Positions 36,614 through 48,750 of a DNA stretch of 64,000 nt are shown here, in pieces (within the stretch, counting starts at the first letter, position 1; every line of letters starts with the position of its first letter). Made by a program: the position numbers and the translations under genes. The stretch is from Parietaria judaica (lineage: Eukaryota > Streptophyta > Magnoliopsida > Rosales > Urticaceae): positions 16,035,343 through 16,099,342 of the forward strand of contig OX940867.1 in NCBI GenBank assembly GCA_954871525.1, in the 5' to 3' direction. The notes under the pieces were generated by a model. It was not told the origin of the DNA. It ran no database searches and saw only the letters and a program-made list of their open reading frames with translations.

Positions 36614-37279
36614 AGCATAAAAGCCCCTTGATGCTACAACATTAGCTTCGACGCCATATTTTTGAATCCTTAATTGTCCCCTTGCACCAATTAGCAGCGA
36701 ACGTCCCATTCTTCTTCACGTTAATGACACCAGTTGCCTTCTCTCGAAGATTTTGTGGATTATCTATATTTGTGCTATCGATTTTGGCTGGATCATATCA
36801 GGTCGTTGCAATGTAATCCTCTTCGTCTTCATTTGTTGATACAGGCCTTGTTTTTTCTCCAACAGATGGCCATCACTAGCAGTCACCTTCTATTGATTAT
36901 GGCTTGTGATCTCTAGAAACCAGGCTAGGGAAAAATCGACTCAATCATTAAGGATGCGCATAATCATTGATTTGTGTGTCTTAATTAGCCGCCTGGATGA
37001 TTAAACTTAATGTTATGATATCACAATAAATACAATAATACTTGCTACAAATAAGTCTAACCATTTAAAAACCCTAACGCTATACAGCATGTTCCAACAA
37101 GACCCGTAGAGTATTAGGCACCTCGTTAAACTCTCATGTGTCCGTTATTATTTACCTCCTTTGTACTTATGCATAATCTTCTCACTCTAAAACTAGCTAG
37201 TTGATCTCTGACGAATAATTGAGTTAATAAAACCAATCTGATGAAAATTGAGGTTGGACTAAATTGAGCCTTCGTTCCC

Positions 37280-37317
<38 letters not shown>

Positions 37318-37728
37318 GATTAACAAAAAAAAAATCAAACACACGATATGATAAACAAATTCTATGCATATTTGAATCATCAAACAATCAAAATACAACA
37401 AGAAATACCAAATTACTGATCATATTAAAAAAGATTCAAATAAAAAGTATCACTAACAAGATTCCAAATATAAACTAGGGGTTGTGGGTAGGAGAGTAAT
37501 GAGAATGAGATAATAAACGGTCATTGCTCGAGTAGAAAGTGAGGAACAATTATTTTAATATATTTATTATTATCACTTTAATCGGGTTTTTTGGGTCGAC
37601 CCGAATCCAAAGTATCTGACTTGGCCTGATCCTGAAGAGTAATTAAGTAGAGTAAATAATTAGATTATAGCCGGATCAAAATATGCACCATTACATTCGC
37701 ACATTATGATGTCCCAAGAAAATATGGC

Positions 37729-37772
<44 letters not shown>

Positions 37773-38369
37773 CGAGCAAAGTGCATTAGTTCTAATCTAA
37801 TAAAACAGTTCCTTATATGCCGATCATGTAAATTCGCCAATATTCTTAAGCAAAGTACGCCATTTATAAAGGTTACATTATGTTTGTACGATAAAAAATT
37901 ATAATAAAGTATGCATTGCTCAATTAACTATGTATTAATCATTTACTATATGTACAATTTCAACAGCTAATAAATCCAAGGTTTGAATATTCCCTTCACA
38001 TATAAATCTATGTTCCTTACTATATTAGCAACAGCCGGCATATAAATAAATATATATATATATATATACATTAATGTAATAATATAAATCACAGATAAAT
38101 ATTTACAAAAACAACTCTCAAGTCTCAACGTCTAATTTAGGTGTATAATCCGAAGATAAAGAGCCGTGATCACTTTATCAATAATCTAAACACTAAAATG
38201 AAAAAGGAAAAAAAAATAAGAAAAAAAAAAATCAATAAATATGTGATAATCATCTCTATATTCTAATTACCTAGTTTTCTCTTAATTTGTTCCATTCTCC
38301 GAGTACTCTCTCTGATCTCTACATATTGTAACATATACTTCTATAGATATATATACATATACATGTGAA
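36614..38369. other. intergenic DNA and promoter region of the ammonium transporter gene
   Basis: AT-rich. Contains a run of about 33 A (37282-37314), an (AT)n microsatellite (37731-37769) and smaller AT runs near 38048. No gene was recognised. The stretch just upstream of 38370 should hold the AMT promoter, but no single TATA box stands out. Confidence 0.5.
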
Positions 38370-41300
38370 ATGAATAGCAGCATCGCCAGCAACGTGTTCA
38401 GTGAGCTGCCGTCAGGGCTGCGTTCGGACGAGGCGTCACCGGCATGGCTAAACAAAGGCGACAACGCGTGGCAGCTGTCGGCAACGACGATGGTCGGCCT
38501 ACAGAGCGTGCCAGGATTAGTGATCCTCTACGGCAGCATAGTGAAGCGCAAGTGGGCCATCAACTCCGCTTTCATGGCCCTCTACGCGTTCGCCGCGGTC
38601 CTCCTATGCTGGGTCTTGTGGGCCCACCAGATGTCCTTTGGGCCTCGCAAGATGGGTCCAATCGTAGGCAGGCCCGGCTTTGCCTTGTCAGAGAAGTTTC
38701 TTGTGGGCCCATCCACGCTCGGGAGCGTCCCCATGGCGGATTACGTCTACTTTCAATTTGTCTTCGCCGCCATAACGGTCATTTTGCTAGGAGGCAAGGT
38801 TTCTTATCGTATAATATTACTTGCTGTTTGATTAGAAAAATACACAATCTTTTGGTGCAAAACGATAGCAAAAATTGATTTCCACCGGCGATTCGATCCA
38901 CCAACAAACTCGGATGAAGCGATCTGTAAAAATAAACACTAGTTATGATACATAGGGTTGAAACTTGGACCGGAAACTGGTATTTTGATACGTTTGATTG
39001 GATATCCCGTTTTCCATTATATCCAAATCAAATACTGGTGGCGGTTTTGAACTATTAGTAAGAAGGCAAAAACCTAGTATTTAGTATTTAACGATTTGAA
39101 CCTATAATTTATATTTAATAGTTTCAACCGGGATCAATACAAAAACACAACAAATAAAATTCCGGTTTTAACTAGTTTTCTAGAAAACTAATTTAATGAA
39201 CCGGTCACATTTCTATATATCGGAAATCGCTAACTCGATAACCGGTAGAAAAGTTCCACCTGTACAAATCTCACGTGGTTTAATTAGAGTTAAGCGCTTG
39301 CAACTATTATATAAGAATAGTGAATTTGATGATTAAATACAGGGTCAGGGGTCGAAAATGTAATTAAGATGTACTTAATTCAAGTTTTTTTAGTGGCAAA
39401 TATACTTAAATTTTACTACACTGCGGTTTGAATGTACCAAAGTCCTACTTTACAGCGATTGGAATGTACTTAATGTTCCAAAAAAAAAAAAAAGCCTTCC
39501 AATCGTCAGTAAAGTGAAATTGGGGTACATTTGCCACTGAATTTTATTTTTTTAGTCTATACGGCCTCAATTGAATACATTTGCCACCATTAACCCGTAA
39601 TGAAATATATGAATCAAATTGATACGTGCGTAGGTTCGTTGCTCGGGCGGATGAATTTCTATGCATGGATGATGTTTGTGCCTCTTTGGCTGACATTCTC
39701 CTACACCGTCGGCGCTTTCAGTGTTTGGGGAAACGGCTTCCTCGAGAAGTTCATCATCGACTATGCTGGTGGTTACGTCATTCATCTTTCTTCTGGGGTC
39801 GCCGGCTTCACTGCTGCGTTTTGGGTACCACTCTCATACATATATTCGGCACTACTTAGATGGTTGAGCATTTGAACCAGCGCCGGACTCACTTAGAGGA
39901 GTGGTGTGGTTGAAACCACCCCTCTAATATTTTTTTTGTGTACATTATTATGCCAGTTTTATTTTTTAGTGTATATTCTCCGCTTATGACTCCTTCGAGC
40001 TCTGGACGGGAGTGTATATATATATATATATGCTAATTGTGGCGGGTTTTGTAGGTGGGTCCTAGGTTGTCACACGACAAAAAACACTTCCCTCCGAACA
40101 ACATCATTCACATGTTGGGGGGTGCAGGCTTTCTGTGGATGGGCTGGAGCGGCTTCAACGGCGGCTCTCCGTTCGCAGCCAACCTCGTGGCGTCCCTCGC
40201 CATTCTCAACACGCATATCTGCACAGCCACAAGCCTCATGGTCTGGATTTCCCTCGACATGGTCGTCCACAAGAAAAGCTCTGTCGTCGGCGCCGTCCAA
40301 GGCATGATGACAGGCCTCGTCTGCATTACTCCCGGCGCAGGTTTGTCAGTACTTTCACTCACTCGATACTTATTACCGAGTGCGTGATACTAAACTACAA
40401 AGCCGGAGCCGGCCTTCATACTGAGTTAATTCAGTAATTTTTTATTTTAATAATTATGTGTTCAATTAGAAAGGATACAAGGTATCTATAAACTATGCGA
40501 AAGTATAGTTTAAAAACGGAATAAATAATGACAATTACAACATTATTACAAGTTATAAGTTAATAAACTTGAAAGGAATAATGGTGACAAATGTGTCAAA
40601 GTTGTTCTCAAATAGGGCAAAGACTTAAAAAAAATTCAGTGGCAAATATACTCAAGTTTGACTTGCATGTACTCGGTATCTAAAAAAAATCCTGTCTTTT
40701 GTAAATGGAAACTTGGAATACATTAGATATTAGTCACTGTAAAAAAAGATATATAAAAGAAAAAGAGATAAAAACAAAAAAAAAACTTGGCCGGGTCTAT
40801 GCTGCTCCAATTAAGTACAACTTGGATATATTTGACGGAAATAGAAGAGTGGCGAAAATAGAAAAGTACCGCTTTGACGGATAAGATGGTGAAATTCGGC
40901 CAAGTTTCACTAATCTTGTGTCACTTTCCCAAGTTTCAAAGATTGAAGGTTCTTTTGTTAGTATTAAAACAAATCCAAAATAATTAAAAGATGAGTGCAT
41001 GCAGGGATCGTATCCCCGTGGGCGGCGGTACCGATGGGCGTTTTGGCTGGGTCAGTGCCGTGGTACACCATGATGGTCCTGCACAAAAGATGGTCGTCTT
41101 TTCAGAGCGTGGACGACACTCTCGGTGTCTTCCACACGCACGCGGTGGCGGGTGTTCTGGGCGGGCTCCTCTCCGGGGTCTTGGCTCGCCCTAACCTCCT
41201 CAAGATGATGTATGGGGACGACGTGTCATACGCAGTCGTTCGCGGGGGGCTTCGGGGCATGCTCGAGCAGCTGGGCTGGCAGATAGCCGGGGCTGCATTT

Positions 41301-41522
41301 GTGACGGTTTGGAACGCCTTTGTGACGAGCGTCGTTTGCCTCGGGATCGGAAGGGTGGTAAGTCTGAGGATGAACGAAGAGGACTTGGAGATTGGCGACG
41401 ACGCCGTTCACGGAGAAGAGGTCTATGCTTTGTGGGGAGACGGCGAAAGGATGCCGAATTCGTACCGTCCCCGGTGGCAAATGGCGCCGAGGATCCCTTC
41501 CATGTGTAATCGCCAATATTAG
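38370..41522 (+). CDS. AMT2-like: AMT2-type ammonium transporter
   Basis: Plasma-membrane ammonium channel/transporter of the AMT/MEP/Rh family. Four exons: 38370-38793, 39634-39824, 40055-40340 and 41005-41522, 1419 nt in all, or 472 aa plus stop, the usual AMT2 length. Many hydrophobic segments fit the 11-helix fold. Conserved pore residues are Asp184 and His192 in [14 protein letters not shown] and the second pore His at about 346 in VFHTHAVAG. The C-terminal tail has [19 protein letters not shown], the AMT trans-activation segment. Exon 1 must end at 38793 before GCAAGG to keep frame and restore ILLGGSLLG; the nearby GT donor at 38799 breaks the frame. The subfamily call rests on the multi-intron structure and on sequences such as [12 protein letters not shown]. 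Confidence 0.93.
38950..39270. repeat. hAT-like MITE remnant in AMT intron 1
   Basis: The left end AGGGTTGAAACTTGGACCGG and the inverted right end CAGGTGGAACTTTTCTACCG are similar and enclose CCGGTT-rich sequence. A target duplication was not identified. Confidence 0.4.
39335..39600. repeat. foldback MITE-like repeat in AMT intron 1
   Basis: GTGGCAAATATACTTAAATT on the left and GGTACATTTGCCAC plus ACATTTGCCACCATTAACCC on the right form inverted pairs around CTTTACAGCGATTGG/CCAATCGTCAGTAAAG. It ends in ATTAACCC like the MULE-type MITEs upstream and stops about 35 bp before exon 2. Confidence 0.5.
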
Positions 41523-42298
41523 GGCTTCTTGAGATGTCACGGGAGTGGTTAATGTAATAATATGCAGCAAAATTGTTGCATGATTGCTGCAACTTTTATG
41601 ATACACTTTCTTTGTTAAAAATTATAATTGTGATTAATTAATTGTTCCTTACCGTTAGAGATGAATATTTGTTAGTAAATACACAAAAATCCGGTTTTAA
41701 ACTCACAACTATAAAAACACCTTGTCTAACTAACCGAGTTTCTAAACTCGGATTCTAGGTCGGGGTAATTGTACTCTCAGAAAAGGATCGGTTGTTTGTG
41801 TATATTCTTTGAATTATTTTCAATAAAAGGGAAGCGGAAGTTATTATGTCGGGCGATCTACCATCCAACCGGAATTATAATTATGTGGTTTTACTGATCT
41901 GTTGGCATTCGATTGAACCCGGTTCATATTATATATCATATGGAAGAATGAAAGAAAGACAATGCGATTAGTATAAGAATATGCTTATTAAAGCCAAGCG
42001 ATTGTAAGGATAAATAAAAATATATATTGTCTAAATCGGTTAAGAATGTAGTATACACAATGATGTCTTCAAATGTAGTATTTACAGAGGCATTCCTAAA
42101 TGATTTATTTACACAAAGCCAATATAAACTTATGAAACTGTACATATGGGATTCTCTCGTTATTCAGAAACACTCACGGCGTTTTTCTCGGGGGTATTTG
42201 TGGGGAAAACAGAATTGAAAAAGGTTAGAAGGGCATATTAACAATAACCTGAAGGGTACAATGGTCACAAATCAGTCGCGATAAAACTGCAAATCCGG
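41523..42298. other. intergenic DNA between convergent AMT and BBD genes
   Basis: Expected to hold both 3' UTRs. Contains a CCGGTTTTAAACTC-type repeat near 41690-41860. No gene was recognised. Confidence 0.5.
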
Positions 42299-44880
42299 CT
42301 AGTGCTCATGAAGTGAGTTTCGAAGTTGCAAAAGTTTTTCCTTCCACATTGCTGCATAAACCATCCATGGAGTTATAAAATACTCTATTCATGTACAACC
42401 ACAATAATAATTAGAACTAAGTGTACACATTTTATTTTATTAGAAATTTGGAATATAAAAGGATTTGATTTAATGTATATTTTTCCAGTGTATTGAAAAA
42501 CGATATTGAGGCGCGCCTTGAGGCGCGCCTCAGTGAGGCGGAGGGTATAAACGCAACGAGGCTTAAGCCTCGGAAAGAAAGATTAAGGCGTGCGCCTCGG
42601 TCGTTATTTTCTCGCCTCGAGGCGCGCCTCGAGGCTTAAAATAATATTCTTGTGATTTTTTTCCAAATCTTTCCAAATCTTCCCATTAATTTTGTAATAT
42701 ATTATTAATATTTCATATCTTTTTTTTATTAACCTAATATTCAGGAATTTGTTACCTATTTTAAAGCTAATAATTAATAGTAATACGTATGATATTAATT
42801 TAATATTTATAGTAATACGTATAATATTAACGTATGATATTAACCTAATACGTATGATATTTATATAATATTTATTAAGGCTTACGCCTCGAACGCCTCG
42901 AGGCTATACGCCTCGAGGCAATGCGAGAAAACGCCTCGAGGCTTAAATAGGTTATTCACAACATTGTATTTTTCTACATATTCAAGGGTTTCTCATTCAT
43001 TCTATAATTATCTTACTAATTCTAAATATTTTTATATATTCTCTTTTACGCTAGATACCCTCTCATGATATCTAGGACTAATGAGAAGAATAGACGAGTG
43101 TGTGTGTATATATACATATAAATCATGCAACGGGATTTAGTTACCTGCGTCCTCGTATCTTTCCTCCTTGACAGCCAAGTCTACATTTTTAATCAAATGA
43201 AGCTCTTGAGAAAGGTAATCTGGACCATCTACAGCACTGCAAAATGTAGTAGCAAAATTTATAAACTGCCAAAGAGCAGAGGAAATACCGAACATTAGAA
43301 GAATATGCAAAATACCTATCAAGCAATACATCGTAAGTAGATTTCGCATCGTGCACTCTGCCCATCCTGTAGCTAATTCTAATAGCGTCCGTTAGAACAA
43401 TCTGTTTATTCACATATATGGGTGCCTGCAAAAAAAAAAAAAAAAATTTAAATATGTTTCCCTTTAAAGGTAAGACATTGAGATGCTAAGGTGCTTTGTC
43501 AATGTACCTTGCATCTATTTGCAATGTTTATGGCATCAGAGGGACGCATATCCACACTTAAAACGTCGCTCTGCCCTGGCTGCAGCAAAAGATAACCGTG
43601 AGAATCGATTATATATAATGTGAAGATGATTTTATAAGGATCTTTGTTTCATTTTGGAGAAGACCCAGCCATATATTCAAAGAAAAATGCCTCTACCTTA
43701 CTGAAGAATAATCTGGCAAAGTAAGTATTAACCACTCTTTCTGTTATTTGAACCATATTCACCTGAAAAGAACAAGGCCCATTAAATTTTTTTAAAATAC
43801 CGAATGCCAAAGGGTTTCACAACAAGTTCAACTCCAAGTCTTAGCCAAGAACTCGAACATAATAACTCGGTCCAGTACTTAAAGTGAGCGACACAGTGAG
43901 ATTGGCAAAGCTTATAGAAAATTGGGTTAATCTCTCTGAGTCTGAGCTATAATAGTCAACAATACTAAATAACTTCGAAACGAACGAGAGAAACTCGAAA
44001 AGCGATATATGTTCGTACTCGATAGCCGAGCTTGTCAACGAAATTCCTCAAGAACTGGAATTGGTCAGGAGAAGAACCCTGCAAGTTGCAACCAAAGTTC
44101 ACATTATGGCATTAGAGATAGCTAAATCCGAAAAGCATTGCTAAAATCACCTGATTTTCCTTTCCCCAATATTGGGCATCCATTAGTTTCTCGATCGCAA
44201 ACTCGCCTGAGACAAAACCAATCACACTCAGATGCACTACAGAAGCTATGTTCATCGACAGTGACAATGGCGTCCATAGTTTAAGGCTTACCTACAACAA
44301 TCGGAAGCAAAAAGTCACCGTCGCATGAAATCTTGAGGAAGATGGTCGGATACTGAAAGCGCTGAAGAAAGGCTTGTCCTAGGAAATTCACATCAGCTCT
44401 CAATTGCGATCGGTGATCCTGATCCTTCTTCTGGAAAGGCATGGGGAAGAGCTTCTCCCTCGAATCTTCCCGATATCCGGGCCTTCTCATACGGTAGTGC
44501 GACATGGTTTCTGCACTAGGCCAAGCCAAACAAAAACCTCAGAGAGAGAGAGAGAGAAGAGAGAGGACGAAGGACGAGAAGGCGAGACCTGAGAGAAGCA
44601 AGGAAGCCTCGACGTAATCACCGTCGTCGCGATCGCCGCCATTGCCGGATCTGCCGCCGAATCCTCCGCGGGAGGAGGAAGACGAAGATGATGACGACGA
44701 CGAGTCGCAGCGAACGGAGAGCGGAATCTTCGAGCCTAAGCGGAGCTGTTTCGGCGATCGGATCACGGCCGAACAGCGAACCGAGCAAGCGCGCAAACGA
44801 ACCGAGCGATCGCCATTGGCGTGCTCGATCGCAGCTCCGGCGCCGGAGATTGGAGTCACCGTTGATTGAGCTCCGAGCAT
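42299..44880 (-). CDS. BBD: bifunctional nuclease of the BBD family (DUF151 plus UVR)
   Basis: Homologue of Arabidopsis bifunctional nuclease in basal defence response (BBD1/BBD2), reported to act on RNA and DNA. Nine exons in coding order: 44880-44589, 44510-44292, 44206-44151, 44078-44019, 43762-43697, 43579-43508, 43425-43316, 43236-43145 and 42351-42299. They sum to 1020 nt, or 339 aa plus stop, close to the Arabidopsis proteins. A serine run (about 59-70) follows the N-terminal region. The DUF151 domain spans about 155-285 (CDGDFLLPIVVG, RPSDAINIANRCK). The C-terminal UVR motif (about 312-336, KEERYEDAAMWKEKLLQLRN) is split by the last intron, which holds a hAT MITE. The ATG at 44880 is preferred to an upstream alternative. 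Confidence 0.93.
42486..42966. mobile_element. hAT-type MITE in the last BBD intron
   Basis: 481 bp, starting CAGTGTATTGAAAAAC and ending with the imperfect complement GTTATTCACAACATTG. It is flanked by a perfect 8-bp duplication TATTTTTC (42478-42485 and 42967-42974), as hAT elements leave. Both subterminal regions are packed with GAGGCGCGCC and CGCCTCGAGGC palindromes around an AT-rich centre with repeated AATACGTAT(G/A)ATATTAA. Confidence 0.9.
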
Positions 44881-44905
44881 CGTCGACGCAGAGACGAAGC
44901 ACTGA

Positions 44906-44931
44906 AGAGAGAGAGAGAGAGAGAGAGAGAG
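44906..44931. repeat. (GA)n/(TC)n tract in the BBD 5' UTR
   Basis: About 13 GA repeats lie 25 bp upstream of the ATG, so TC repeats on the coding strand. Such pyrimidine tracts are common in plant 5' leaders. Confidence 0.75.
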
Positions 44932-45101
44932 ATCGTTGAAGATTTGGGAAAGATGGTCGTTTTCATATTTTGTTTTCATTTTTTTTTCGATAAATTAATA
45001 AGAAAAGAAAAAGAAAAAGATATGCTCGGATAATTAATTAATGAAGTTTTTTTTTTTGGGATATATTAATTAACTAATGAAGTTGTGAACTTTGCAAAGC
45101 A

Positions 45102-45572
45102 GGAGACAGGACGGGCAGCAGTGGGAGCGGTTGTTCGAGACCACCTCGGTCGGGTCATGGGAGTCCTGGCTTCCTTGGTCGACCATGTCGACTCGGCTCT
45201 CACCGGAGAGTGCATTGCGATGCGACGGGGGCTTCTCTTTGCTCGCGACAGGGGTGGAGGATCGAGCATGTTGAGACGGATTGCTTGCGGGCCTCCCACC
45301 TCACCAAGGTACGAGACTCGTTGGGCTTGCAAGGTCCGATTATTGCGGAGGTGCGGGAGCTCAGCCGAGAGCTAGGCGGGACCGGAGAGTGGACATGGGT
45401 TCCACGGGAATGTAACGAGGTGGCCAATGCTTTGGCCAAGAGACGTCTCTTTTCTCTTCATTCGGACCTTATGTGTCCTTTTTGCCCGGAGTGGCTTGTA
45501 GCAACGGTGTTGAGGGATTTTTCTCTCCAACTTTCTTAATTGAATGAAATCAATTTGCTTTCAAAAAAAAAA
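45102..45572 (+). mobile_element. 5'-truncated LINE with RNase H end and poly-A tail
   Basis: The plus-strand sequence encodes, with at least one frameshift, an RNase H-like (RVT_3) C-terminus of plant L1 elements: GAVVRDHLGRVMGVLA, then VPRECNEVANALAKR. It ends in a poly-A tract (45563-45572). It is flanked by AACTTTGCAAAGCA at 45088-45101 and 45573-45586. The 14-bp duplication, truncation and poly-A tail together show target-primed insertion. It lies about 220 bp upstream of the BBD start codon, divergent from it. Confidence 0.9.
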
Positions 45573-45586
45573 AACTTTGCAAAGCA

Positions 45587-46018
45587 AACGTGATTCGTGT
45601 TTCAATAATATATTAAAAAAAATTACTTATTAAATTTATATCATAAATATGAATTTTTTTTTAAGGATATCATAAATATGATTTAGTAGCAATAGCACTA
45701 TGTTAAAAATTAACCAAGATTGTGGATCAACTCATATTTGTTAATTTTAGGTACTTTTAGTGCTATTTTTTCACTTTAAACTCTTGATGTTTTAACTGGT
45801 CAAAGTTCAGATACATTATTTAATTAATTATTCTGAGATAAGATTAGCTACGTGGATTTTATGGAATACTTTGTACTAATTTTTAATTAAATCAAATCTC
45901 GATGAAACCGTATGACACGTCATGACTGATTCTAGTGTTTGACAAACCATTATTAATGTTTTTTTTTAATGGAGCTGCACTCAGCCACTCAATGATTGCC
46001 TTCGAAGCATATTTAAAT
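45587..46018. other. AT-rich intergenic DNA
   Basis: No gene or repeat recognised. Confidence 0.4.
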
Positions 46019-46026
46019 CGTGATGG

Positions 46027-46500
46027 CAAGGTTCAACATATTATTTATGCCGAAAAATTAGTTGTTATTTTTGAAGATTATCGATGATTCGAGGATTATC
46101 GATAGAAAATCAATAAACCTGTAGCTTATCGCTACCGACACTAAGATTATTGATGGATTATCGACACTTATCGAGGATTATCGATGAAAAACCACTAAAA
46201 TAATTTTAATAATATATTTATTAAGTTCACATACGTAAATAATATATAGTCTCACTCTTATATATATAAATCTCAAATAAAATCATGTCATATAGTCAAA
46301 TAAATTTAAATAAAATCATGTCAATGAGAGTACTTTCGCCAAAAATTGTTGAAAAGTGCATTTTTTAAAAGTACCCAATTTTTTATTATTTTTACACTGT
46401 TTTTACGGATAATCGATTGTTATGGAATATTCGTCGATGACTACCGTTAAGACGGATAGTCGACGATTATCGAGGATAATCGTGGAAAATTCGAACCTTG
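46027..46500. mobile_element. hAT-type MITE, CAAGGTTC family
   Basis: 474 bp with ends CAAGGTTCAACATATT and TTCGAACCTTG, flanked by a perfect 8-bp duplication CGTGATGG (46019-46026 and 46501-46508). Subterminal regions are rich in GATTATCGA words in both orientations. It belongs to the same family as the larger element at 57735-59524. Confidence 0.9.
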
Positions 46501-46508
46501 CGTGATGG

Positions 46509-47403
46509 TATCAAATTTTTATTTTTATTTTTATTAAATTCAATTAGTATATTTGATAAGCTTTTGAATTTGTAATTTTATCTCGTCGTCCCTTTAATGG
46601 ATTTTAGTTTGTTATTCAAGCTTGGCCAAATAGTCAATATTAAATCGAAGTCACATTCATTGATTGAGTAGGCTCGAATAAGTAATAAATTAAACACCCG
46701 TTGTAAAATCTTTAAGTGTAGATTTGAAAGAGGAACAATAATTTTTATAAAAATTGTGAACTGATAACACTAAACTAAGAGGCCGACACACAAATTTACC
46801 GTGCTTCTCTTCGTTAACAAGTTTCCATAGTTATCGAACTTTACTTGTCGGGCCTAAGGCATCCATTTTAGCGGTCACCAAATTTGTATTATCCTTCTCG
46901 CCTGCATCGCTCACTTACAGGGTGCATGTACAAGCGTAATCCCGGCACGCCATTTCGAGCAAGAGTCTAAGCAAGGGACACGAAAGTTTACTTTCGTCGC
47001 AACCTTCACAACCTTCAGTTGGACATTCCGATTCAAGGACATATGGAGAAACACATTCCCATATCCGGTTGTTACACGTGTCGAATCGAGACGGAGATTC
47101 GTTGCCCTTCTCTAAGATGCGCCCTTAGGGTTGGGTTGAGGGTGGGTATTTCATGGAAATGCTCTGCAAGTAGACCAGGCTCAAAAACAGGCCCAACACA
47201 GCAACAACAAAATCAATATAAAAACTGAAACCAACGAAATGCTAACTCTTTATTCAACATATATTTTATTTTCTAAAATGTCTATGTGACAACATAATAT
47301 TTATCTTAACCAAATGCAATTCTCTACACCTTACTAATTTATAAATAAATAAATATATAAATTAATCTAGAAACCTTATGTATCCAGTGTTGCCTGGTTG
47401 AGC
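46509..47403. other. intergenic DNA
   Basis: No gene was recognised. A short open frame (47019-47228) has no domain similarity I can identify. Confidence 0.4.
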
Positions 47404-47800
47404 ATCGATGTCGTATCTGCATTAAATAACACATTATATATGTCCAACTTAGCTACTTTACGAAAATAGGATTAGGTCTTTATGAGGATGAATATACATA
47501 AATAAGTACTCAATAAATTTGACAATTTCACTCACTTTATCACGGAATGGCCTGTTTCTTTCCAAGTATTGCTTTGTGCATAGCAGTCCAACCATCCTAG
47601 GAAGCACCAAACCAAAAGTGCACATAAGATGAAGAAACAAACTCAACTCAATGGGTTTCCGCATATTTCTTTAGCTGCGCATTCGTGAACAGGTTTTCGG
47701 TTGGTTTTAGATACCTTATCGGCGTCATTAACATCCGCATTATGCTTCAAAAGCGTATCGACAAGGTAAAATGCTCCAGAAGCAGCGAGACTGTCGCTTC
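47404..47800 (-). pseudogene. AKRP-like ankyrin-repeat gene fragment
   Basis: Two exon remnants with proper borders. The first (about 47799-47715) encodes SLAASGAFYLVDTLLKHNAD and ends DADK at a GTATCT donor. The second (47596-47536) starts after an AG with DGWTAMHKAILGKK and, after an apparent deletion and frameshift, ends RDK at a GTGAGT donor. These match ankyrin repeats of the plant plastid protein AKRP, which is needed for chloroplast and embryo development. A further scrap (YDIDAQ, near 47410-47430) may be a third exon. No upstream or downstream exons were found, so this is a decayed partial copy. Confidence 0.6.
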
Positions 47801-48400
47801 ACAAGTAACATTGCAGATTTCTAGTATATAATTGCAGGGCGAATCAAGACGTACAATTGTTAATTTAACTCGGGCCATTCTTCCACGTAATATATTAAAA
47901 AAGTTAAGCATAACAAACTAACATAATGTAAAAATTCTATGATACCATAGGAATTAATTCATGCAAGTTTATTTAGAGATTTTTTTATTTTATTTTCTTC
48001 AATCAACTAATTTTATATTAGAATACCTATGCTGCATCACTTATTTGATTTTTTAAGGACTATATAGAACCAAAAGAATATTATGAAGACAGTAATTTAA
48101 AGATATTATATATTGCTCACTTTTGGTGAGCACTGAGCAACACCTCTTCGATATATGTTCCTAAAGTTTAATGTACTGTCTGATTAATCAATCTTATCGG
48201 TACTTGGTAGCTAGTTCAACGTCACAAAAAGAATATGCCAAAAAATGTCCAGTATATTTGTTGTAAAAATAGAGAACCATCGTATTTTTTAGATTGTGTT
48301 GTAATATAAAAACAGTCATCCACATCAAACTTAAAGTTACAAGTTTAGATCTATTAAGTTAATGTAAACACTCCCCATAAAATATAGAAATATAGTTATA
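47801..48400. other. AT-rich intergenic DNA
   Basis: No gene recognised. Confidence 0.4.
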
Positions 48401-48405
48401 TTGTC

Positions 48406-48708
48406 TGTTACGGGTATTTTTACGGCCTCAAAAAATGACGGCCCAATAGGAAATAAAGCCCAAAATCACAACAAAAGTCAAACCCGAAAATATCACCAAA
48501 TGAGTCAAACAAAATAAAATATATATGAGATATTGGCATATGTGGTGATAGCATATTAGCATGAGATGATACGGAAGATAAAACAAGGGAACAAAAATAT
48601 AAGAATGGAGTAACAATTATATAAAATATGCATGTAATAATGAATATGTGCATTATACATGCATACGTGAGAATGGGCAAGTGCAAAGTGCATGCAGACA
48701 CATATATT

Positions 48709-48750
<42 letters not shown>

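Noticed and set aside
38794..38878. Extension of AMT exon 1 past 38793 or use of the GT at 38799
   Set aside because: Reading on gives non-family sequence and a stop, and the GT donor breaks the frame with exon 2.
44881..44979. Upstream in-frame start for BBD
   Set aside because: The extra residues come from the TC-repeat leader and do not look like a protein; MLGAQ at 44880 matches the family start.
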